DNA of 35,542 nucleotides from Bacteroidia bacterium (GTDB lineage Bacteria; Bacteroidota; Bacteroidia; M30B66): NCBI GenBank assembly GCA_018401705.1, contig JAGYKL010000031.1, positions 1 to 35,542 of the forward strand, read 5' to 3'. Shown piece by piece: positions 7,056 to 14,565 of this stretch (position 1 is its first letter; each line of letters starts with the position of its first letter). The notes under the pieces were generated by a model. It saw only the letters and a program-made list of their open reading frames with translations, ran no database searches and was not told where the DNA came from. The position numbers and the translations under genes were made by a program.

Positions 7056-7373
7056 ATGAAAAAGGGACTAATTTTTAAAAAAGATGCCTTTGCGGGTGTG
7101 ATATGGGAAGATGAAAATGGGTATTCATTTCAATACCATGAGGATTATCTGAGTAATCCCAAGTATGGAGGAGTTAGCAGAACACTACCTTTGCGCTCAG
7201 AAGTTTTTACTGATAAAAATATGATTCCCTTTTTTGATGGGTTAATTCCTGAAGGTTGGTTATTAAAAATAGCCATTGACAATTGGAAACTAGATCCAAG
7301 GGATAGAATGACATTACTGCTTACGCTTTGTAGAGATTGTATTGGAGATATTAGTGTTATAAATGATAAATAG
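7056..7373 (+). CDS. hipS: HipS-like protein (HipA N-terminal subdomain, split gene)
   Basis: A 105-residue protein equivalent to the N-terminal subdomain 1 of HipA. It has GVSRTLPLRSEVFTDKNMIPFFDGLIPEGWL, matching the HipA 'SxSLP..........FFxNLLPEG' signature, and it ends at the DxxxLLxxxGRDxIGxISV-like segment (LLLTLCRDCIGDISVI). In the tripartite HipBST system of E. coli O127 this piece is a separate protein, HipS, which acts as antitoxin for HipT. It lies 11 bases after hipB and 1 base before the preferred hipT start, so the three genes are clearly one operon. A normal fused HipA would carry this domain in the same chain; there is no sign of a frameshift, as the kinase gene has its own start and an added zinc-finger-like N-terminus. 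Confidence 0.85.
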   Translation: MKKGLIFKKDAFAGVIWEDENGYSFQYHEDYLSNPKYGGVSRTLPLRSEVFTDKNMIPFFDGLIPEGWLLKIAIDNWKLDPRDRMTLLLTLCRDCIGDISVINDK

Positions 7374-7374
7374 A

Positions 7375-8307
7375 ATGAAGTGTTTGCTTTGTTATAAGCC
7401 TCTGGCTAACGACGAAATTGATTACCATCCCAAATGTATAGTATCCGTTTTTGGGTTAAAACGGATGCCTCTGATTGATATTGACGAGAAAAAATTATCC
7501 ATCTATGCCAAAGAGATTGTTGGCGCGAACAAAGCAATAACAGGAGTTCAGCCAAAATTGAGTTTATGGTTAGAGGAAACTAAAAAAAATATCCGATTTA
7601 CTATTGTTGATGATAAAAGTAACTATATAATAAAACCACAAAGTGAAACCTATAAATCACTACCTGAAAATGAAGATGTATGTATGCATATTGCGAAAGA
7701 ATTTGGAATTGAAACTGCCATGCATGGATTGGTGAGATTACCAGCAGGGTCGCTTGCATACATTACCAAAAGATTTGAAAGAGATGGTGAGAGTAAAATT
7801 TCCTGTGAAGATTTATGTCAACTTAGCGAATTACTTACTGAACATAAATACAGAGGAAGTTACGAAAAAACGGGTAGATTTATAAAGCAATATTCAACTC
7901 AAACAGGTTTGGATGCGCTGCGTTATTTTGAACTGGTTGCATTTAGTTTCATCACCGGAAACGCGGATATGCATTTAAAAAATTTCTCGATGATAGAAAA
8001 AGAGGATGGCGAGTTTTGTTTATCTCCAGCTTATGATTTGGTAAGCACCCAACTAGTTATAAAAAATGAGCCCGAACAAATGAGTCTGACTCTAAACGGG
8101 AAAAAAAACAAGATATCAAAGAACGACTTTACTGCTTTGGGAATGAGCTTGTCCCTAAAGGAAAAACAAATATTAAATGTTTACCAAATGTTCTTAAAAA
8201 AGATAGAAGATGCTATATGGTGGGTTGATAATAGTTTCCTTCCAGAGGAGCAGAAAGCGGAATTAAAAAAGGTAATTTCAACTAGGATAAAAATACTGAA
8301 TTCTTAA
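7375..8307 (+). CDS. hipT: HipT-like serine/threonine kinase toxin (HipA C-terminal kinase)
   Basis: A 310-residue HipA-type kinase. Residues 3-21 hold C3-x2-C6-x11-H18-x2-C21, a possible zinc site at the extreme N-terminus. The Gly-rich/phospho-regulated loop is ITGVQPKLSLWL (55-66). Catalytic signatures are GNADMHLKN (195-203; D198 and N203) and YDLVS with D221, the metal-binding DFG equivalent. HipA/HipT kinases phosphorylate aminoacyl-tRNA synthetases (GltX for HipA, TrpS for HipT) and stop growth; the target here is unknown. An ATG at 7363 would overlap hipS by 11 bases. The ATG at 7375 follows the hipS stop by 1 base and is preferred. All catalytic residues are present, so the toxin is probably functional and held by HipB/HipS. 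Confidence 0.87.
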   Translation: MKCLLCYKPLANDEIDYHPKCIVSVFGLKRMPLIDIDEKKLSIYAKEIVGANKAITGVQPKLSLWLEETKKNIRFTIVDDKSNYIIKPQSETYKSLPENEDVCMHIAKEFGIETAMHGLVRLPAGSLAYITKRFERDGESKISCEDLCQLSELLTEHKYRGSYEKTGRFIKQYSTQTGLDALRYFELVAFSFITGNADMHLKNFSMIEKEDGEFCLSPAYDLVSTQLVIKNEPEQMSLTLNGKKNKISKNDFTALGMSLSLKEKQILNVYQMFLKKIEDAIWWVDNSFLPEEQKAELKKVISTRIKILNS

Positions 8308-8408
8308 AATTTATGTTTATTCAATTATGATAACGTAAACATTGATTATCAAAATCCTAATACAATTATTCCTCAGCCATTTTGGGTAAGGCCAGCTTAT
8401 AACAGCGT

Positions 8409-8619
8409 GAGTTAAAAGCGAAAGGCATTGCATTGGTTGAAATGGACGTAACCAATGAAGACAGTGTAAACGCAGGTGTAAAATCAGCCAATGGATGTTA
8501 CCAAAGCCATTATCCCACATTTCAGACTAAATAAAAACGGTGTCATTGTCAATATTTCTTCAATTGGTGGCCAAATGACTTTTGCCTTCGCTAGGTTATT
8601 GAACTTAGGGGGGAAATAA
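8409..8619 (+). pseudogene. Short-chain dehydrogenase/reductase (SDR) remnant
   Basis: Two frames together read as SDR sequence. From 8409, ELKAKGIALVEMDVTNEDSV is the second/third beta-strand region with the conserved D-V-T. From 8491, MDVTKAIIPHFRLNKNG and VIVNISSIGG form the helix E/strand 5 region with the catalytic-serine strand (NISS). The part between (the NNAG motif region) is deleted and the frame changes at about 8490. The Rossmann TGxxxGIG start and the YxxxK catalytic pair are both missing, and similarity ends near MTFAFARL. The gene is dead. It fills much of 8308-8625, where no intact gene is found. A left-arm-like TTATAACAGCG at 8397-8407 abuts its 5' end. Confidence 0.75.
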
Positions 8620-8625
8620 AAAACG

Positions 8626-8684
8626 GTAGCTAACGTTTCGCGAACAGCCGTCCGTTTTAATGGCGGCTGTGCGCTGTTATGCAC
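8626..8684 (-). other. attC-like recombination site, inverted orientation
   Basis: Read on the minus strand: R'' GTGCATAAC, AGCGCACAGCCGCCATT, a short loop, then GGACGGCTGTTCGCGAAAC and R' GTTAGCTAC. Arms and order are as in the site at 4681-4816 but the total is only about 59 bases. It follows the small TA-like genes on the minus strand and would be the attC of their cassette. The cassette start would be GTTATTCAC on the minus strand at 9468-9460, which matches R'' with one mismatch. Confidence 0.65.
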
Positions 8685-8693
8685 TGTGCTTAA

Positions 8694-8891
8694 TTATGCT
8701 TTTACTTTTTTTCTGGAATTTGATTTCTTTAAAGGCAGCATTATAAGTTGTTCTTTTTTGCGTTTTGCGAAATATTCTTCAATCATTTTTTGCTGAGCAG
8801 GAGACAATGGTTCTTGGCTGCCAATAAAGTCAACATCTAATTCTTTTAGTTCTTTTTTCATGGCCTTAGATATTTGGGAAGTACTTTCCAA
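8694..8891 (-). CDS. Small TA-like partner protein (putative antitoxin)
   Basis: A 65-residue charged protein (ISKAMKKELKELDVDFIGSQ, ending in a Lys/Arg tail KSNSRKKVKA). No named domain is recognised. The longest frame begins with TTG at 8891 (MESTSQISKAM) and overlaps the upstream acetyltransferase-like gene by 26 bases. An ATG at 8861 would instead give a 55-residue protein starting 4 bases after that gene's stop. The pairing of a small basic/helical protein with a GNAT-like partner, in a cassette, suggests an antitoxin role by position only. The stop lies 9 bases before the inverted attC R''. Confidence 0.55.
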   Translation of the reverse strand: MESTSQISKAMKKELKELDVDFIGSQEPLSPAQQKMIEEYFAKRKKEQLIMLPLKKSNSRKKVKA

Positions 8892-9396
8892 TTAATTTTA
8901 ATGCTGCTTTTGTTTCAATTATCATAATTCGGTTTCCAAGATGGAATGCATCTAAAGTCTCTGCATAATGCTCAACTAATTGAGATTTTGACAGGAATGA
9001 AATAGCTCCTTGAAAACCTCTTTGAAATGATAGTTTACATGCAAAGGCAACCAAATTGCCAGGTACGCCATTGTATAATTTATTCTTTCCTCTATTAAAT
9101 TTTGCACTTTCAAGCAGATGCATGTAAACATGATCCGTCTTGATTTCAATACTTATCAATCCTTGAATTATATTTGTATTGCCAACTATCGTGAGCTTAT
9201 ACACCTCGTTTAATGGGTTTTTCAACTCACTTTTCCAATCAAATAGCCAAAGATTTTTATTAGAGATATTTTTTAAATCACTCTTATTCAACAAAGAAAC
9301 CTCGGTTCGGAAGCTATCTCCTGAAATTGCATTTTCAATTGAATTGGTTAGTTTATCTACTTCAAAGTCTAACCCTTTTTCTAGATGTTTTTTCAC
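8866..9396 (-). CDS. GNAT-like N-acetyltransferase fold protein (putative toxin)
   Basis: A 176-residue protein. The C-terminal half resembles a minimal GNAT fold: YKLTIVGNTNIIQGLISIEI (strands), YMHLLESAKFNRGKNKLYNGVPGNLVAFACKLSFQRGFQGAISFLSKS (acetyl-CoA region, atypical) and NRIMIIETKAALKLIGKYF. The classic Q/RxxGxG/A pyrophosphate loop is replaced by VPGNLVAFA, so catalysis is uncertain. The start is GTG at 9396: an in-frame stop lies just upstream and the ATGATG there is out of frame. It overlaps the small partner gene, as in reverse-order toxin-antitoxin pairs. No experimental family assignment is known to me. Confidence 0.6.
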   Translation of the reverse strand: MKKHLEKGLDFEVDKLTNSIENAISGDSFRTEVSLLNKSDLKNISNKNLWLFDWKSELKNPLNEVYKLTIVGNTNIIQGLISIEIKTDHVYMHLLESAKFNRGKNKLYNGVPGNLVAFACKLSFQRGFQGAISFLSKSQLVEHYAETLDAFHLGNRIMIIETKAALKLIGKYFPNI

Positions 9397-9459
9397 ATCA
9401 TAAATTTAGTGAATGATTCATCCATACGCAAATTATCTTCGGGATCGAAAAGAAGCATT

Positions 9460-9516
9460 GTGAATAACAATTTCCAAAATCCCAAACAGCGGCTGTCACG
9501 CGAAACGTAATAGCCA
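9460..9516 (+). other. Degenerate attC-like site at a head-to-head cassette boundary
   Basis: On the plus strand, GTGAATAAC (9460-9468) could be an R'' and AACAGCGGCTGTCACGCGAAAC followed by GTAATAG (9485-9512) a right arm with a 2-base insertion (GGCTGTcaCGCGAAAC) and a damaged core (GTAA for GTTA). Read on the minus strand, GTTATTCAC at 9468-9460 would be the start of the inverted TA cassette. The site is therefore shared between an inverted cassette on the left and the fic gene on the right. Confidence 0.5.
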
Positions 9517-9615
9517 ATGGTTAAAATTTCTGAAACAAGATATTGTAGAGTAAATTTATAAGAGAATGCGATGAAAATCTAAATTATTCGCCGCGTATTT
9601 GCGGTGTTTGTTTCT

Positions 9616-9623
9616 TATATTTG
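9616..9623 (+). promoter_or_regulatory. Bacteroidota -7 promoter box TATATTTG (decides fic start)
   Basis: TATATTTG fits TAnnTTTG and ends 18 bases before ATG 9642. The longest frame would start at a TTG (9621) inside this box, so that start is rejected. Confidence 0.55.
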
Positions 9624-9641
9624 TTGCATACAATTGAGGCA

Positions 9642-10739
9642 ATGGCAAAATACATTTACGAATATAAAGATTGGACTGATTTTACTTGGCAAGACTCTGT
9701 AATCAACTCCATTTTCGGAGAAGTACGATTAATGCAAGGTAAAATCATCGGACAGATGAATGCTTTAGGATTTTCCGCAAAAGAGGAAGCCACATTAACT
9801 GCATTAACACTCGACGTCGTAAAATCATCGGAAATAGAAGGTGAATTGCTCAATTATGAACAAGTACGCTCGTCAATTGCCAGAAGGTTAGGAATCAATT
9901 CTGCAGGAATCGTAAAAAGCAGCCGGCATATTGAAGGAATTGTTGAAATGATGCTTGATGCTACACAACGATATGATTTACCACTAACTGAAGAACGCTT
10001 GTTTGGATGGCACGCGGCACTCTTCCCTACTGGATTTAGCGGACCTTACAAAATAGAAGTTGGTTGTTATCGCACAGGAGAAATGCAGGTCGTATCAGGT
10101 GCAATGGGAAAAGAGAAAATCCATTACGAGGCGGTGAATCATGAGTTTGTAAAAGCTGAAATGAAGACGTTCTTAACATGGTTTAATAATGATAATACAC
10201 TCGATCTAGTTCTAAAAGCAGCAATAGCTCATTTCTGGTTTATCACTATTCATCCTTTTGATGATGGAAATGGTAGAATTGGACGTGCCATAACAGATAT
10301 GTTACTTGCGTGCGCTGAAGGAAGCGGAGAACGCTTTTACAGTATGTCTAGCCAAATATTAGAAGAACGTAAATTGTATTACGCTGTTTTACAAAAAGTT
10401 CAGCACAGCACAAATGATATTACTGAATGGCTTAATTGGTTTCTGCATTGTCTTAAAAACGCCATGCTTGCAACAGAAAATACAACTCAACAAATACTTA
10501 GAAAAGCAGAGTTCTGGAAACTACATGAAAAAACTTTAATAAACGAAAGACAAAGAAAAGTACTGAATATGCTATTTGACAATTTTGAAGGTAAATTACA
10601 GAGTTCAAAATGGGCGAAAATCAATAAAATATCATCAGATACCGCATTACGAGACATTAAAGATTTAATTGAAAAAGGAATTTTACGACAGACTAATGAA
10701 GGTGGACGTAGCGTAAATTATGAACTCGTAGATTTTTAA
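9642..10739 (+). CDS. Fic family protein (AMPylator-type, class II, with DUF4172 and winged HTH)
   Basis: A 365-residue Fic protein. The catalytic loop HPFDDGNGRIGR begins at H204 and is a perfect HPFx(D/E)GNGRxxR, so transfer of AMP (or another nucleotide group) to hydroxyl side chains is expected. The N-terminal part (about 1-110) is a DUF4172-like helical domain with the autoinhibitory motif SSEIEG (S62...E66-G67; [S/T]xxxE[G/N]). This places the inhibitory helix before the Fic core (class II) and implies self-restraint. The C-terminus (about 300-365; SSKWAKINKISSDTALRDIKDL) is a winged HTH, common in this architecture. It is monocistronic, with a stop 14 bases before an attC-like site at 10754, so it is the last cassette-like gene before the conserved backbone. 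The target is unknown. Confidence 0.9.
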   Translation: MAKYIYEYKDWTDFTWQDSVINSIFGEVRLMQGKIIGQMNALGFSAKEEATLTALTLDVVKSSEIEGELLNYEQVRSSIARRLGINSAGIVKSSRHIEGIVEMMLDATQRYDLPLTEERLFGWHAALFPTGFSGPYKIEVGCYRTGEMQVVSGAMGKEKIHYEAVNHEFVKAEMKTFLTWFNNDNTLDLVLKAAIAHFWFITIHPFDDGNGRIGRAITDMLLACAEGSGERFYSMSSQILEERKLYYAVLQKVQHSTNDITEWLNWFLHCLKNAMLATENTTQQILRKAEFWKLHEKTLINERQRKVLNMLFDNFEGKLQSSKWAKINKISSDTALRDIKDLIEKGILRQTNEGGRSVNYELVDF

Positions 10740-10753
10740 CTGAATTAACCTCA

Positions 10754-10814
10754 GCTCCAAACAGCTCACAAACGCCATTGAAAAAACGGCGGCTGTTCGC
10801 GAACCGTTGGAAGC
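10754..10814 (+). other. attC-like recombination site at the accessory/backbone boundary
   Basis: R'' GCTCCAAAC, left arm AGCTCACAAACGCC, an ATTGAAAAAAC loop, right arm GGCGGCTGTTCGCGAACC, R' GTTGGAAGC; 61 bases. The arms pair through GCC/GGC and ACA..../TGT segments with bulges. R'' and R' are complementary to each other at 7 of 9 positions, as in a terminal or lone site. It is the last such site before metG. Confidence 0.62.
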
Positions 10815-10881
10815 AAACCACCTTTCATCGCCTCGTTCTAAAATATTCTTTTAATATCACCAATCAACTATCACCCGTCCC

Positions 10882-12924
10882 CTATCTCACTTCTGCACCC
10901 GATTGAATGGCAGTTCCGGGTTTTACGAAATGTAGTTTTCCATCAGAATCTTCAGCCATTAAAATCATTCCATTAGATTCAATCCCACGAATTTTTCGTG
11001 GTTGAAGATTAAGCAATACGCTCACTTGTTCACCAATAATGTCTTCAGGCTTAAAATGTTCAGCAATTCCCGAAACAACTGTTCTTTGGTCAACACCAGT
11101 ATCAACTTTCAATTTGAGTAACTTATCGGCTTTCTCAACTTTTTCAGCCTCAAGAATGGTTCCTACGCGGATGTCCATCTTCATGAATTCGTCGAATGTA
11201 ATTGGTTCTTTCACAGGATTATGTTTTGATGGAACGATGTTGATTGCTTTTGAATCTTCCAGCTTTTGAAGCTGGATTTCAATTTCAGTATCCTCTATTT
11301 TTTTGAAAAGAATTTCAGGATGAGAAATATTATGACCTTCCGGCAAATGACTTGTTAATAAATCATTCCAAATAAATTCTGGTGATAAATTGAGCATTCT
11401 CCTGATTTTCGCAGAAGTATTTGGAATAAACGGTGCTAAAGCAATTGATAAACGGGCCGTTATATCTAGGCTGTAAGCAATAACCCTTGCAATTTCTTCC
11501 CTCTGTGTTTCAAGGTTTAATTTCCAGGGTTGAGCATCTGCAAGATATTTGTTTCCGGACCTTGCCAGATTTAGTGCTTCAACTTGAGCCTGACGAAAAT
11601 TGTAATTATGAATAAGCTCAGGAAGTTTTTCAAATATTGAAGTTGCTGCGTTTTCTACTTCCCTGTCGGGGATGAATTCGGAAGTTGGCACCTTTCCCTC
11701 AAAATATTTATGTGTAAGCACCATAACACGGTTCACGAAATTCCCAAGGATATCAGCCAGTTCACTGTTTACTCTAGTTTGAAAATCCTTCCAGGAGAAA
11801 TCACTGTCTTTTGTTTCGGGAGCAATTGAAGTGAGTACATATCTCAATTCATCCTGACGGTTTGGAAAATCTTCTAAATATTCATGAAGCCAAACTGCCC
11901 AATTCTTAGAGGTTGATATTTTTTCGCCTTCGAGATTGAGAAATTCGTTGGCTGGTATATTATCCGGAAGTATAAACTTCCCATGCGCCTTAAGCATGGA
12001 AGGAAAAATGAGACAATGAAATACAATATTATCCTTCCCAATAAAGTGCACAAGCTGGGAATGTTCATCCTGCCAATATGGCTTCCAATCTTTTCCTGAG
12101 ATTTCAGACCATTCACGCGAAGCGGATATATAACCAATTGGAGCATCAAACCAAACATACAAGACTTTCCCTTCTTCCCCCGCCAGGGGTACAGGCACAC
12201 CCCAATCTAAGTCACGTGTAATAGCTCGTGGTTGTAAACCCTGATCTAACCATGACTTGCATTGCCCAAAAACATTTGATTTCCAGGATTCTTTCTGTGC
12301 TTCAACCCAAGCGCCTAACCATTCGTCTTGGTACTTATCTAATGGCAGAAACCAGTGTTTAGTTGATTTTTTAACAGGAGCATTTCCACTTAACTTCGAC
12401 ATTGGATTAATGAGATCAGCCGGACTCAAAGATTTTCCGCACTTTTCACATTGATCTCCATAAGCATTTTCATTTCCGCAATTTGGACAAGTTCCTACGA
12501 TATAGCGATCGGCAAGAAAAGTCTTTTCCTGCTCATCATAATATTGATCTGTGACTTTCTCGCTGAACTCGCCTTTGTTATATAAATCTGTAAAAAATTC
12601 CTGAGCGGTTTCGCGATGAATATTTGAGGAGGTTCTTGAATAATAATCGAAAGTAATTCCAAAATCGAGGAAAGACTGTTTCATCATTTCGTGATACTTA
12701 TCAACCACTTCCTGAGGTGTAACTCCCAAATTCCTTGCCTTTAGGGTAATTGGCACTCCGTGTTCATCTGAGCCACAGATAAAGAGCACATCTTTACCCG
12801 ACAATCTTAGAAAGCGAGCATAGATATCGGCAGGAATAAAGCAACCTGCCAAATGACCAATGTGAACAGGTCCGTTTGCATAAGGTAAAGCAGCAGTTAC
12901 AGTGTATCGTTTGGGTGATTTCAA
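10882..12924 (-). CDS. metG: Methionyl-tRNA synthetase
   Basis: A 680-residue class I aminoacyl-tRNA synthetase that charges tRNA-Met in the cytoplasm. It shows the HIGH signature (H21-I-G-H24 in [11 protein letters not shown]), a zinc knuckle with C146, C149, C159 and C162 in the connective-peptide region, and KISTSK (335-340) as the KMSKS equivalent. An anticodon-binding helical domain follows (about 390-550), then a C-terminal EMAPII/Trbp111-type tRNA-binding domain (about 575-680; [20 protein letters not shown]). Length is typical of the dimeric long form. The start is TTG at 12924: the preceding in-frame triplets are CTT and then TGA, and no ATG lies before the HIGH motif. Core housekeeping gene, marking the edge of the conserved backbone. 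Confidence 0.97.
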   Translation of the reverse strand: MKSPKRYTVTAALPYANGPVHIGHLAGCFIPADIYARFLRLSGKDVLFICGSDEHGVPITLKARNLGVTPQEVVDKYHEMMKQSFLDFGITFDYYSRTSSNIHRETAQEFFTDLYNKGEFSEKVTDQYYDEQEKTFLADRYIVGTCPNCGNENAYGDQCEKCGKSLSPADLINPMSKLSGNAPVKKSTKHWFLPLDKYQDEWLGAWVEAQKESWKSNVFGQCKSWLDQGLQPRAITRDLDWGVPVPLAGEEGKVLYVWFDAPIGYISASREWSEISGKDWKPYWQDEHSQLVHFIGKDNIVFHCLIFPSMLKAHGKFILPDNIPANEFLNLEGEKISTSKNWAVWLHEYLEDFPNRQDELRYVLTSIAPETKDSDFSWKDFQTRVNSELADILGNFVNRVMVLTHKYFEGKVPTSEFIPDREVENAATSIFEKLPELIHNYNFRQAQVEALNLARSGNKYLADAQPWKLNLETQREEIARVIAYSLDITARLSIALAPFIPNTSAKIRRMLNLSPEFIWNDLLTSHLPEGHNISHPEILFKKIEDTEIEIQLQKLEDSKAINIVPSKHNPVKEPITFDEFMKMDIRVGTILEAEKVEKADKLLKLKVDTGVDQRTVVSGIAEHFKPEDIIGEQVSVLLNLQPRKIRGIESNGMILMAEDSDGKLHFVKPGTAIQSGAEVR

Positions 12925-13044
12925 AAGTCAAAATTTAGCGGCGCAAGTTAGTGAAATCGATGAGGCTAAGGAAAACGACTCAAAAGTAATGTCACGACCG
13001 AAGCTTAGAGTATTTTATCTTATTTTGAGCACTCATTTAACTGT

Positions 13045-14037
13045 ATGTCTTCAAAAACGCATTTACGGGAAGAGAAAGACTGCCTCAATTGTGGAGCCGA
13101 AGTAGAGGGAAGATTCTGCCCGCATTGTGGGCAAGAAAACATAGTTAGCCGCCAGAGCTTTTCTCACTTAGTGTTTCACTTTTTTGAGGATATAACTCAT
13201 TATGAGGGTAAATTTTGGAAGACAATGCGTTTTCTGCTTTTCAAGCCCGGTTTTCTTACAAAAGAGTTTCTTTCAGGCAAGAGAATGAAGTATGTACCAC
13301 CTGTTAGGCTATACATATTCATAAGTTTTATTACGTTTTTTCTTCCATACGTTATACCATCAAGAGGGTATGAAAATAATCTTAGTTATGAAGAAAAGAA
13401 GACTCTCGCTCTTTCGAAGGATAGCACTTTATCAGAAAGCTTTTATTTCTTTGAGGGTGATTATGGTTGGAATATCTGGGTGCCGAGTACTTATTCATCA
13501 AAAAGAGAACTAGACTCTTTGCAAAGAACTTTACCTGAAGAGGCACGCCTCAGCGGAATTGATATTTGGGCTGAACATAGAATGCATGAACTGAGTAAAA
13601 AAAATCCATTCGAGTTAGCAGATAAATTCTTTAGTTCTTTTTCAAAAAATATTGCCAAGGCTTTATTTATCATCATGCCTTTATTTGCTCTTGTTTTGAC
13701 AATATTTCATAGCCGTAAGAGGTGGTACTATTTTGATCATGCAATTTTCACTATTCACCTTTTCTCATTCATATTATTGTGTATTTCAATCATTAATCTA
13801 TTGAGTGCGTTTCAAGTACTTGCTCCTGAAATAGTTGCCGATGGTCTAAAATTATTGTCCATTTTGGGACCGATAGCGATTTTTCCCATTTATTTTATGA
13901 TTGCTCACAAAAAAATGTACTCAGAATCGTTAATTGTATCGTCTTTGAAATCAATTTTCATACTTAGTATTAATGTGGTTTTTCTCGGAACTATTTTTAT
14001 AATTCTTGCAATACTTTCCCTCTTAACAATTACCTAA
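13045..14037 (+). CDS. DUF3667 zinc-ribbon membrane protein
   Basis: A 330-residue protein of the DUF3667 family, common in Bacteroidota and of unknown function. The N-terminus holds a zinc ribbon (C13-x2-C16 and C25-x2-C28, in CLNCG and CPHCG). The family's FLTKEFLSGKRMKYVPPVRLYIF motif (about 75-97) leads into a first membrane segment (about 93-112). A soluble loop follows (about 113-200), then probably four more membrane segments between 205 and 328. It is divergent from metG, with 120 bases between them. A cytoplasmic zinc ribbon with a polytopic membrane domain is expected. Confidence 0.85.
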   Translation: MSSKTHLREEKDCLNCGAEVEGRFCPHCGQENIVSRQSFSHLVFHFFEDITHYEGKFWKTMRFLLFKPGFLTKEFLSGKRMKYVPPVRLYIFISFITFFLPYVIPSRGYENNLSYEEKKTLALSKDSTLSESFYFFEGDYGWNIWVPSTYSSKRELDSLQRTLPEEARLSGIDIWAEHRMHELSKKNPFELADKFFSSFSKNIAKALFIIMPLFALVLTIFHSRKRWYYFDHAIFTIHLFSFILLCISIINLLSAFQVLAPEIVADGLKLLSILGPIAIFPIYFMIAHKKMYSESLIVSSLKSIFILSINVVFLGTIFIILAILSLLTIT

Positions 14038-14157
14038 TCAATACCTTTAAGTTATTGAACAAATGGTAGAATATGACCTGAATTTTTCAACAAGTTTGTT
14101 AAGCTTTAGGGGATTTTAGTTTGTTTTGTTTCGGCCAATTCATAAATAAATAAAACA

Positions 14158-14520
14158 ATGGCGGAGCACAACGACTTAGGTCAATTGGGAGAAGATTTGG
14201 CTGTTGCCTGGCTTAACAATCATGGTTTTGAAATCCTTGAAAGAAACTGGCGAGGAAGAAACGAAGAGATAGATGTGATTGCAAGAAAAGATAATGAGCT
14301 AATCATAATTGAAGTAAAAACAAGAAAGACGCGAGCATTTGGGAATCCCGAGAATTCAGTTTCGCTTTCAAAACAAAGAAATCTTGTAAATGCGGCTGAA
14401 CTGTATATCACTAAAAAGAATAGCCAACTAGAAACAAGGTTCGATATTTTATCAATTATAGTCAACTCAAATGGCCAGCAGATAGAGCATATACCAAATG
14501 CCTTTAGTCCCTTTGATTAA
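14158..14520 (+). CDS. YraN family (UPF0102) nuclease-fold protein
   Basis: A 120-residue YraN/UPF0102 protein. The PD-(D/E)xK-like core is intact: LGQLGEDLAVAWL (8-19), then NEEIDVIA (E37, D39) and IIEVKTR (E52-V-K54). Length is typical. The biochemical role in the cell is not established; the fold is that of Holliday-junction-resolvase-like nucleases. The start ATG lies 120 bases after the DUF3667 gene. A TTTG at 14512-14515 inside its 3' end may be the -33 element of the next gene. Confidence 0.92.
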   Translation: MAEHNDLGQLGEDLAVAWLNNHGFEILERNWRGRNEEIDVIARKDNELIIIEVKTRKTRAFGNPENSVSLSKQRNLVNAAELYITKKNSQLETRFDILSIIVNSNGQQIEHIPNAFSPFD

Positions 14521-14544
14521 ATCCTTGAAATATGGTTACTTTTG
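14512..14544 (+). promoter_or_regulatory. Promoter for the rluB-like gene (TTTG-N21-TACTTTTG)
   Basis: TTTG at 14512-14515 and TACTTTTG (TAnnTTTG) at 14537-14544 with 21 bases between them form the best complete Bacteroidota-type promoter in the window. It lies 21 bases upstream of ATG 14566 and partly inside the end of the yraN-like gene. Confidence 0.55.
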
Positions 14545-14565
14545 CGCATAAATATTTAAGAAATT

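Noticed and set aside
7056-8307. hipS and hipT as a frameshifted single hipA
   Set aside because: hipT has its own ATG and an added CxxC...HxxC N-terminus, and the hipS/hipT split matches the known HipBST layout, so a natural split is more likely than a frameshift.
8317-8684. Two short minus-strand frames between hipT and the TA-like genes
   Set aside because: They are antisense to the SDR remnant and run into the attC-like arms; they show no family similarity or start signals.
1-10815. Integron integrase or other tyrosine/serine recombinase gene
   Set aside because: None of the frames in the accessory region carries tyrosine-recombinase (RHRY) or serine-recombinase motifs; only IS110 and IS30 transposase sequences are present.
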